NCBI RefSeq assembly: GCF_001431315.2 | Contig: NZ_LKHV02000001.1 | Coordinates: forward strand, 1,240,001 to 1,304,000 | Direction of reading: 5' to 3' | DNA: 64,000 nt | From: Candidatus Berkiella cookevillensis | Lineage (GTDB): Bacteria; Pseudomonadota; Gammaproteobacteria; Berkiellales; Berkiellaceae | Shown: piece by piece, positions 19,201 to 24,795 of the stretch | Position numbering within the stretch: the stretch's first letter is position 1 | Layout of the letters: every line of letters begins with the position of its first letter | The notes under the pieces: model-generated | The model's database searches: none | What the model was told of the DNA's origin: nothing | The model's input: the letters and a program-made list of their open reading frames with translations, nothing else | Position numbers and translations under genes: made by a program

Positions 19201-22200
19201 TCAAGTTCAATGAAGAATTTGCTAGTTCTATGGAAAAGCATGCTGATAAATTGGATGAGTTACAAGCTGGTGTTGAGAATACTTCTTCTGAGTTGAAAGA
19301 CATTAAAGATGAAAAAGATTCTGTGCGTGCGAAAATGGACAAACTCCATGAGTCTGCTGAAGATGGTCAATTGGATGAGAAACAGAGAGTCAAAATGGAT
19401 GAGTTGGAAGCCAAATATTCCGAACTCAATGATAAAGAAGCTCAAAAGACGGGTGAACTAGAAAATCTGATGGATCAGCAAAAATTGGTGGCTAAAGAAG
19501 CTTTCCATGAAGCTGAAGCGCAGCACTTTAAACAAGAGATTAAAGACGGCCAAGATAAGTTAGCAGAGTTGCGTGACCAAGCTGGTGGTGTTCCAACTCA
19601 AAGCCAACAAGAAGGAATCGATGCACTTGAAAAGGAAATAGGCGAGAATAAAAATAGCTTCATGGTTGCAAAATTAAATGGAGATTCTGCCGCGCAAGAA
19701 GCAGAGATAAAACGTATTGAAGGAGAACGTGCAAAACTTGAAGCAGAAGAATCCGACTTAAAACGAGAGATAGGCGATGTACCAACAGAAGCACAGTCTG
19801 ATCGTCTTGATGAAATTGGTCAACAAATGAAGGGCTTGGATGCAGAAGAGCAAAAAGCCTTAGAAAATATTGCTGAAAATGAAAACAAAATAAGCGACAT
19901 TAAAGCGCAAAGCCCAGAACCTACTACAGAGCCTACACCAGAACCAGAATTAGACAAACAAGAGCCGTCACAAGATCAACCTGTTGTGACCAGTGTTCCA
20001 CAGCAAGAATTAGGGGGGCAAGATGAGCCAGGTGGTGCATCTCCTCCAATACAAGAAGTATCCATGGATCAAGCAGAAATGCCTCAAGAAGGTGGGCCTA
20101 CTTTAGAAGGTGGTAAGAAAAAATTGGGTACTTCTTTTGCTGGCTCTCCTGATGTTGAACAAGAAAGCTCTGAGAAAGAAAATTCTGAAGTAGAGCAATC
20201 TTCTGGTTTCGGAAAAGGCGCTGCAGTATTAGCAAGTGTTGGTGCTGTCACACAAGTTAATGCCGAAGATGGTCCAGGTGGGGCATCTTCAACTCAACCA
20301 CAAGAACCAGAGCCAGAACCTGTGGTACAGGAGCCTGTTAAAGAAAATGAAGGTAAGGAAGTAGAAGTAGAGCAATCTGCAATGCAAGATGCTTCTAAAG
20401 AACAATTAGAAATGCCAGAACCAGAGCCAGAACCTGTGGTACAGGAGCCTGTTGAAGAAAATGAAGATAAGGAAGTAGAAATAGAACAATCTGCAATGCA
20501 AGATGCTTCTAAAGAACAATTAGAAATGCCAGAACCAGAGCCAGAACCTGTGGTACAGGAGCCTGTTGAAGAAAATGAAGATAAGGAAGTAGAAATAGAA
20601 CAATCTGCAATGCAAGATGCTTCTAAAGAACAATTAGAAATGCCAGAGCCTGAGCCAGAACCTGTGGCACAGGAGTCTGTTGAAGAAAATGAAGGTAAGG
20701 AAGTAGAAGTAGAGCAATCTACTGTTAACCAGCAAGATGGGACAATGAATACTGCTGGCACTGCTCCTAGTATGGCAAACTTAAATGCAGTAAATTCATT
20801 GACAAATAATACACCCTCACAACAACCTCAAGATCCAAAACCAGATACACCAGATCCAACTCGAAGCAAGATGTCAGATTTGACTGATGCAATGTCTTCT
20901 TTGCAACCATCTTCTGATGACAACGATGATGATATTGAAGCCGCGCTCGAAGACATCGCTGAAGCGATAGCGGAACTTCTAAAAGATACACAAGAGGAAG
21001 AAAAGGAAGAACTTCAAGAAGAAAAAGAAGAAAAACAAAAAAGAGATCAAGAAGATGAAAAAGAGCAAGAAAAGCAAGATAAAGATCAGAGCGCAGAACA
21101 GTCACAAGATCAACAGCAACAAGCACAAGAACAAGAAGAATCAGAGCAAGACGAGCTAGAGCAAAAGCAAGAAGATCCGGCTCAAGAAGAACCGGAACAG
21201 GATGAGCTTGAACAGGAAGAAGATGCGGATGCAGATCTCGGAGAATCTGCGACAAATGAGTTAGAAGGTGGTGAAGAGGCGCTTGAAGGTACTGCGGAAG
21301 CGACTATGGATGGCGCTGTAGACACTGGCATGGATGAGGCAACAGATGTTGCAATGGATGTTGGTGAAGATGCAGTTGAAAATGTTGCGACAGATGTTGC
21401 AACAGACGTTGTAGAAGATGTTGCTGTTGATGCCGTTACTGATGTTGCAGCAGAGGGAGCCACTATTGCTGCAGAAGCCGTTGTTGATGTGGCCGTTGGA
21501 GCAACAGGTGTTGGCTTAGTGGCAGAGCCAGAATTAATTGGTGGAGAAGCGGCGCTTGATGTTGGGGAAGGGGTTGGTCTTGCGGGTGTGAATGTAGGCG
21601 AAGATGCGGCGATGGCTGCGCCAGAAGTTGCTGAAAATGCTGGGGAAGATGCTGCTGAAGATACTGCAAATACAGCACAACAGACTGCAAAAGCCGGTGG
21701 GGATGCAGAAAAAGATGCTGGCAAAGCTGAGAAAGAAGCTACTGAAGCACAAGAAAAAGGCGAAGAAAAGTCGCAATCAAAAGACAAGGATAATGATAAA
21801 TCATCCTCTAATAAAGACAAAGACGATGATAAACCTTCTCTGCAGGATAAAATTCAAGGCTTTGGACAAAAATTATTAGATGCAATCGGTGGTGATGACG
21901 ACGACGATGAGAAAAATGACAATGAGATTCAAGAGGCTTTGCAAGAAATAGCAGATCAGCTCATGCAATTAACCAATCTGAAGAATTTTATTCCAGGAAT
22001 GGGGGGACCTAGTCAGGATGGTCCAGGCGGCAGCACAGATAGCGCCACACCCGATATGGGTGGTTCTATGGATCCACTGAGTGTTGGTATGAAAATGGTA
22101 GGGGCTGTAATGGGCGCTATAACCGGCATGGATCCAAGTCAAATCATCAATGGTTTGAGTGGTTTAATGGGTAGTAGTAATGATGGGGGTAGCGCAGATC

Positions 22201-22880
22201 CAACTCAAGCGTTGAGTGGATTAACTGGCAGTAGCAGTAGTATGGATCCCAGCCAGATGCTAAGTGGCTTAACCGGCGGAAGCGGTGGAAGTGGAATGGA
22301 TCCTAGCCAAATGCTAAGTGGTTTAACCGGCGGAGGCGGTGGAGGAGGAATGGATCCCAGCCAAATGCTAAGTGGCTTAACCGGCGGAAGTGGTGGAGGA
22401 GGAATGGATCCCAGCCAAATGCTGAGTGGCTTAACCGGCGGAAGCGGTGGAAGTGGAATGGATCCTAGCCAAATGCTAAGTGGCTTAACCGGCGGAAGTG
22501 GTGGAGGAGGAATGGATCCCAGCCAAATGCTAGGTGGTTTAACTGGCGGAGGCGGTGGTGGCAGTTCACCTACACCCAAACCATCATCAGGCGGAGGCGA
22601 TTCTGATAGTGATAATGATGATGTAAGTGGTTCCTTAGAAAAAGTTGTTGATCAGGTTATGGATGGTTTGAACAATATGCTGAGTATGGTGACGGGTGGT
22701 TCTTTTAGTATGGAAGGGCTAAGTGGGGGGGCTGATCCTGTAAGTTCGCTAACGAGCAGCTTTACACCAGGTGCGGATGCAGCTGCACAACCTCAACCAG
22801 ATAGCACGCCCGCTCCAACACCAGAACCAGAGCCTGATGCCAGCAAAGGTATGAGCATGGGTATGGGGATGAGTCCATAA
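13215..22880 (+). CDS. Giant 3221-residue repetitive coiled-coil protein, unknown function
   Basis: I do not recognise this protein. The ATG at 13215 has a modest GAGG site and follows dotL by about 140 bp. Residues 1-200 look globular, followed by a Lys/Glu/Ser/Pro linker. Three modules each start with a KKPEL(K/S)AKK motif and a hydrophobic helical hairpin (about 315-345, 1225-1255, 1815-1845), followed by 250-450 residues of Lys/Glu-rich coiled coil. Copies 1 and 2 are nearly identical; copy 3 is divergent. Between copies 1 and 2 lies a globular island (about 756-1175) with SCNGHSMGL and NDNCTVANP motifs. The C-terminal third holds 38-residue Pro/Glu repeats, a long acidic Glu/Gln/Asp zone, an Ala/Val/Asp-rich part and six 18-residue MDPSQML(S/G)GLTGG repeats. 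No signal peptide is seen. It sits inside the Dot/Icm locus, so a giant effector or an accessory part of the machine is plausible but unproven. Confidence 0.9.
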   Translation: MSSKGPKQSTSVSFSSVSALDVAADIYVNAASVNPMSINSWGGFAGVVRSNLTDPDSKKALEDDWSKRGTFIPVGTADFVKDTKGDPANLNWKDGKQGLLMHAGAPDSGTDAQREEKLTAAYLDVLNKAHEQQKASGKSPLTVSCPPLGIGIYGNKPELSAKAAFKAQAQFSAQNPDAEINLNFGIFDSGNDKKFEAAYKKYAADSQSLTQSSVSASQTEPKAEPKSEQPKKEGSTTAPIEPKEESKEKSKAESTTEPKEESKAESKVAAPKGGGDKKPELKAKKDIKHFSKLGKWAEKIHNKFYDPEETDEGKLLAQVIMNLIAAILAILDLLAGLFKLGGMGIGKGVDAFQAWNKERKEHEEAMKVSLGQLKEMKPKFEEKVKDLEGKIAKAEAEKEKLKGEREKLDPTKDKDKIAKIDEKIAKLDEKLDGKKLSQAEIDKLGEQKKYAEGVLSGLQAERAKVEGSDLSDKDKKSQLKELDKNISALKSDIGDMTRQLDSGGTVGLREQLTKAQDNVKDIDNAVKFSEAFQAKMTAKQPEIEKLQGEMSELSQQATTAQEKRMEAEKGLVNIQAEKEAEIQKVAPPELSKIQEDMKAIDAKLDKLTGESGGKLNTEQQSEMKGLVKQYEALSEREAGILKDLEANNPNIALLSSMERSQQADIDRYKGLEEQANRGLEENQKAQQAIAREATEEGSKAIKGETSTPTTPEPTSDKPELKATNPNDEVTTTAPTDPVIAQETGGKAPGNKEEEGPSVLEQQTALGHLVEEVAKKKGKDLDEADQEIEKGVPKDQDGQTPLRKAITDGDFSGAEEQVRSGAPIGSPEKGALEFALESNTPVTKAFSSMDINKGVDPAQITTMKEFGVVLGIKATSEDGKTSQFAHIGPTYQMMSNSVSGYAKGLDAEHPQKQNFSKIGEAFEFSNEQAKFKLSEATNLSKGSEAIAKRAQSGEITSIPTSCNGHSMGLTIIPDGQGGGYMAFTNRGLHADSKGTDIYRISDLSKIDKDFVKSMMDGHNSGTSHEAIMTKIKSVADPKEPVQHIKQSAQKNDNCTVANPRANIEGILLCQKAIAEGKKVEDMDPKAAQKEYKAFTQQMRAAKIDDLAQRIRSEPGNKDLKTLATKYIEQHPAEKNKEFRATLQSALDGKPDPKLEERQAERATAASQNPESSKKDDKKAAAPKGGGDKKPELKAKKDIKHFSKLGKWAEKIHNKFYDPEETDEGKLLAQVIMNLIAAILAILDLLAGLFKLGGMGIGKGVDAFQAWNKERKEHEEAMKVSLGQLKEMKPKFEEKVKDLEGKIAKAEAEREKLKGEKEKLQGEKDKLDPEKDKDKIQKLDDKMAKIDGKIAKLDEKLDGKKLDEKGKEALLKERGLNQNEIENLSKMRDKLAEKMEADPKENTKENKAQLKEMEQGIADLKAKNKDIDKTIENGGTLGLRDELTKAQDNVRDIDNAVKFSEAFQAKMTAKQPEIEKLQGEMSELSQQATAAQEKRAEAETGLMNIQSEKEAAEGRKEEFDSQAQKAEAGLTKIQDEMKALDQKIEQIKPDENGKISEVDQKELTGLQNQKSMLKEMEAHQQSDIERYKGLSQQADQEIAGLSEMERSQQADIDRYKGLEEQANRGLEENQKAQQAIAREATEEGSKAIKGETSTPTTPEPTSDKPELKATNPNDEVTTTAPTDPIIAQETGGKAPGNKEEEEPPVKPKDPEEGEKEKEAEKEAAVTHPKATDQESEKSEKEAEEKKEEKKEEKSEEKKETKKEDKAEEKQAVAGKGDDKKPELSAKKEVNHFSVLGKKAEKMMMTPDDYGDDEGKMMAAVIVNSIAAILAILDLFAGLGMAMGKGIEKGIDFIQGLRDGVDEVKSGIELAKDKKADLSEKIEGLEKEIGDLKEKKDALEKEKSELEGQKEKLDAEKSELEGKIKDLKEQSGGVPNEEQQKQLDELQSKLDANTKALDEVDSKLEAVNKDLESVNKDIEAKEGQVAEMQGQVKEIDDTIKFNEEFASSMEKHADKLDELQAGVENTSSELKDIKDEKDSVRAKMDKLHESAEDGQLDEKQRVKMDELEAKYSELNDKEAQKTGELENLMDQQKLVAKEAFHEAEAQHFKQEIKDGQDKLAELRDQAGGVPTQSQQEGIDALEKEIGENKNSFMVAKLNGDSAAQEAEIKRIEGERAKLEAEESDLKREIGDVPTEAQSDRLDEIGQQMKGLDAEEQKALENIAENENKISDIKAQSPEPTTEPTPEPELDKQEPSQDQPVVTSVPQQELGGQDEPGGASPPIQEVSMDQAEMPQEGGPTLEGGKKKLGTSFAGSPDVEQESSEKENSEVEQSSGFGKGAAVLASVGAVTQVNAEDGPGGASSTQPQEPEPEPVVQEPVKENEGKEVEVEQSAMQDASKEQLEMPEPEPEPVVQEPVEENEDKEVEIEQSAMQDASKEQLEMPEPEPEPVVQEPVEENEDKEVEIEQSAMQDASKEQLEMPEPEPEPVAQESVEENEGKEVEVEQSTVNQQDGTMNTAGTAPSMANLNAVNSLTNNTPSQQPQDPKPDTPDPTRSKMSDLTDAMSSLQPSSDDNDDDIEAALEDIAEAIAELLKDTQEEEKEELQEEKEEKQKRDQEDEKEQEKQDKDQSAEQSQDQQQQAQEQEESEQDELEQKQEDPAQEEPEQDELEQEEDADADLGESATNELEGGEEALEGTAEATMDGAVDTGMDEATDVAMDVGEDAVENVATDVATDVVEDVAVDAVTDVAAEGATIAAEAVVDVAVGATGVGLVAEPELIGGEAALDVGEGVGLAGVNVGEDAAMAAPEVAENAGEDAAEDTANTAQQTAKAGGDAEKDAGKAEKEATEAQEKGEEKSQSKDKDNDKSSSNKDKDDDKPSLQDKIQGFGQKLLDAIGGDDDDDEKNDNEIQEALQEIADQLMQLTNLKNFIPGMGGPSQDGPGGSTDSATPDMGGSMDPLSVGMKMVGAVMGAITGMDPSQIINGLSGLMGSSNDGGSADPTQALSGLTGSSSSMDPSQMLSGLTGGSGGSGMDPSQMLSGLTGGGGGGGMDPSQMLSGLTGGSGGGGMDPSQMLSGLTGGSGGSGMDPSQMLSGLTGGSGGGGMDPSQMLGGLTGGGGGGSSPTPKPSSGGGDSDSDNDDVSGSLEKVVDQVMDGLNNMLSMVTGGSFSMEGLSGGADPVSSLTSSFTPGADAAAQPQPDSTPAPTPEPEPDASKGMSMGMGMSP
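14016..18840 (+). repeat. Three-copy hairpin/coiled-coil module inside the giant gene
   Basis: The block starting at 14016 recurs at 16746, an offset of about 2730 bp. The first 400 bp are almost identical. Further matching segments are 14733-14940 with 17517-17710, and 15178-15480 with 18017-18315. A third, diverged copy begins near 18535. The near-identity of the first two suggests recent duplication or gene conversion, and it is a likely site of recombination or misassembly. Confidence 0.9.
20307..20724 (+). repeat. 114-bp in-frame tandem repeats (38 residues) in the giant gene
   Basis: Units begin at 20307, 20421, 20535 and 20649 (the last is partial), an exact 114-bp period. Each encodes a PEPEPV(V/A)QE(P/S)VEENE-type start followed by an acidic segment and QDASKEQLEMP. 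Units 2 and 3 look identical, so the array has changed recently. The period is a multiple of three, so copy number can vary without breaking the frame. Confidence 0.9.
22242..22565 (+). repeat. Six 54-bp in-frame tandem repeats (18 residues) in the giant gene
   Basis: Units start at 22242, 22296, 22350, 22404, 22458 and 22512, an exact 54-bp period. Each encodes MDPSQML(S/G)GLTGG plus five Gly/Ser residues. Two divergent relatives precede the array (MDPSQIINGLSGLMG near 22128 and ADPTQALSGLTG near 22195). It resembles flexible Gly-rich linkers. Confidence 0.92.
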
Positions 22881-22966
22881 ATGTAGGACACCCACAATAA
22901 AATAAGAGAGTTACTTTGATTTATAAAATGAGTTGATTTTAATCTGAAGAAAATGCGAGGTGATAT

Positions 22967-23683
22967 ATGTTAGGTGGTAATGGTTCAAATGATAGTGATG
23001 TTGATCCAGAATTACGAATGTACAATAACCATCAGGAAGCAGAAAAGCAAAAAAGACAACGTGAAAAAGATCAATTAGAGACAGCCAACAAGCAATGGCA
23101 ATCAGATTTAGATAAACGTTTGGCGGCTCAGCAAGCTTTGTTTGCGCAGCATAGACGTCCAGATGCGGAAAACAGAGTGGAAGGTATGGCTGGCAAGTTT
23201 ATACACTTGGCTGAGTTGCAACCTGAGTCTTTAGCCGCAATGGTGCTCATGCAGTATATAGTGTTTATTGTTAGCCTTTTGGTTGGCAAAAAATATTCTG
23301 AAGATGCCGCTATTTATCGTAAAGCTCAAGGACTTGGATATGCTTATGACGGCAGCCAGACGATTTATCAATTGGGTGCAGATGGCAAACCAAGCTATGA
23401 ACATCCCTATGAGGCTGGAGAACAAATTCCAATTAGTGCTATTTTGGCAAATGGTTATATCCCAGAACCTGATATGCAAAGATCCTTTGCAATGGAGTTT
23501 ATGGGATTCTTAGAGCAGCAAGCAGGCCCTAAAACGGTTCCTAAAGAATGGTTAGAGCAATTATATGGGGTTAATAAAGCAGCACAATTACAGCAAGACC
23601 AAGCAAAAATGCCATCGTCAACCCAAGAAGATAGAATGGCTGCAGGCTTGTTGAATCGCCCTCAGCCCAAACCAGGTAAGTGA
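22967..23683 (+). CDS. Unknown 238-residue coiled-coil/membrane protein, paralogue 1
   Basis: I do not recognise the family. The ATG has a good GAGGTGAT ribosome site. The N-terminus (about 20-60) is a highly charged predicted coiled coil (HQEAEKQKRQREKD). A conserved HRRPDAENRV segment follows. One strongly hydrophobic stretch (about 87-104) could be a membrane helix. A second half (105-210) contains the YAYDGSQ, YQLGADGKPSYEHPY and ISAILANGYIPEPDMQR stretches. The C-terminus is Gln/Pro-rich. It lies 86 bp after the giant gene, is followed by a strong terminator, and has a close tandem copy at 24005. Strong conservation between the copies shows both are real genes. Location suggests a link to Dot/Icm or to the giant protein. 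Confidence 0.88.
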   Translation: MLGGNGSNDSDVDPELRMYNNHQEAEKQKRQREKDQLETANKQWQSDLDKRLAAQQALFAQHRRPDAENRVEGMAGKFIHLAELQPESLAAMVLMQYIVFIVSLLVGKKYSEDAAIYRKAQGLGYAYDGSQTIYQLGADGKPSYEHPYEAGEQIPISAILANGYIPEPDMQRSFAMEFMGFLEQQAGPKTVPKEWLEQLYGVNKAAQLQQDQAKMPSSTQEDRMAAGLLNRPQPKPGK

Positions 23684-23705
23684 TAAATAAGACTACCATC
23701 AAATG

Positions 23706-23730
23706 AAAAAGCCGCATCTTGCGGCTTTTT
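23706..23730 (+). terminator. Rho-independent terminator after paralogue 1
   Basis: AAAAAGCCGC and GCGGCTTTTT form a perfect 10-bp stem around a 5-base loop, 22 bp after the stop codon, ending in a T run. The symmetrical A and T runs mean it could work in both directions. It closes the transcript that contains the giant gene and the first 238-residue gene. Confidence 0.88.
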
Positions 23731-23940
23731 CAAAATTATCCATTAAATTATCTAGGACACCCACATAAAAAAATCCTGCCGTATGTCGGATAAATTTTAT
23801 ATAACTATTTGATAAATAAACATATAAGTCTTTGGGGCTTTGAGTATTCGCTTGAATATCTAGGTGGATATCCTCATTATTAGGGGACTTAGAAAATATT
23901 AAATGTGGTATAAAACTAACTTTTAAATGGTTTTCCATTG

Positions 23941-23949
23941 TGGTATAAT
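23941..23949 (+). promoter_or_regulatory. Extended -10 promoter for paralogue 2
   Basis: TGGTATAAT is a perfect extended -10 element lying 56 bp upstream of the second paralogue's start and downstream of the terminator at 23706. The expected -35 position is T-rich without a clear TTGACA, which is normal for extended -10 promoters. It implies that the two paralogues are expressed separately. Confidence 0.55.
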
Positions 23950-24004
23950 GCCTGCAATTAAAAAGTTAATAGCTTTTAAACCTTAATGAAGAGAAGAGGT
24001 GTAT

Positions 24005-24715
24005 ATGTTAAAGGGTGTAAATGATGATGGTGCTGAATTAAGCATGTATAAGAATCATCAAGAAGCAGAAAAACAAAAAAGACAACGTGAGAAAGATAAC
24101 TTGGAAGCTGCGAATAAGCAATGGCAATCAGAGTTAGATAAACGTTTGGCTACTCAGCAAGCTTTGTTTGCACAGCATAGACGCCCTGATGCTGAAAATC
24201 GAGTCGGTGGAATGGCAGGTAAGTTTATACATTTGGCCGAGTTGCAACCAGAATCTTTGGCTGCAATGGTGCTCATGCAGTACATCGTGTTTCTCATCAG
24301 CCTTTTGGTTGGAAAAAAATATTCTGAAGATGCTGCTATTTATCGTAAAGCTAAAGAGCTTGGTTATGCTTATGATGGTAGCCAACCGATTTATCAATTG
24401 GGTGCAGATGGCAAACCGAGCTATGAGCATCCCTATAAGGAAGGCGCTAAAATTCCAGTCAGTGCTATTTTGGCAAATGGTTATATTCCAGAGCCTGACA
24501 TGCAAAGAGCTTTTACACAAGAGTGCATGGCATTCTTAGAGCAACAAGCGGGTCCTGATGCTGTGCCTAAAGAATGGTTAGATCAATTGTACGGTGTGAA
24601 TAAAGCACAGCAATTGCAAAATCAAGCTAAAGGACATTCTTCTTCAACACAAGAAGACAGAATAGCAGCAGGTATGTTGAACCGACCTGCACCAAGACCA
24701 ACTGCTAAGCCATAG
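24005..24715 (+). CDS. Unknown 236-residue coiled-coil/membrane protein, paralogue 2
   Basis: This is a tandem duplicate of the gene at 22967, with most residues identical from the AEKQKRQREKD coiled coil through the hydrophobic helix and the YQLGADGKPSYEHPY segment. An in-frame GTG lies two codons earlier, but the ATG at 24005 is better placed after the GAGAAGAGG ribosome site. Differences concentrate at the extreme ends and near the GPDAVPKEW loop. It ends just before a terminator shared with the oppositely oriented dotA block. Retention of two separately expressed copies suggests either dosage or a hetero-oligomer. Function unknown. Confidence 0.88.
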   Translation: MLKGVNDDGAELSMYKNHQEAEKQKRQREKDNLEAANKQWQSELDKRLATQQALFAQHRRPDAENRVGGMAGKFIHLAELQPESLAAMVLMQYIVFLISLLVGKKYSEDAAIYRKAKELGYAYDGSQPIYQLGADGKPSYEHPYKEGAKIPVSAILANGYIPEPDMQRAFTQECMAFLEQQAGPDAVPKEWLDQLYGVNKAQQLQNQAKGHSSSTQEDRIAAGMLNRPAPRPTAKP

Positions 24716-24730
24716 ATTGATTATTAAATA

Positions 24731-24757
24731 AAAAAACCGCGATAATCGCGGTTTTTT
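24731..24757. terminator. Bidirectional terminator between paralogue 2 and dotA
   Basis: A 12-bp stem (AAAAAACCGCGA with TCGCGGTTTTTT) and a three-base loop sit between convergent genes ending at 24715 (plus) and 24796 (minus). The A/T runs on both sides make it suitable for stopping transcription from either direction. Confidence 0.9.
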
Positions 24758-24795
24758 TATTTAGAATGGGAAGAAAATTAAACCACAGAAGAGGG

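Noticed and set aside
21182..21820. Minus-strand Ser/Ala/Thr-rich open frame of 212 codons
   Set aside because: It is a shadow of the Ala/Val/Asp/Glu-rich coding segment. It has no ribosome site and its composition is an artefact.
22242..22565. Regular 54-bp units as a possible CRISPR array
   Set aside because: Units are contiguous without variable spacers, keep the reading frame and encode Gly-rich protein repeats.
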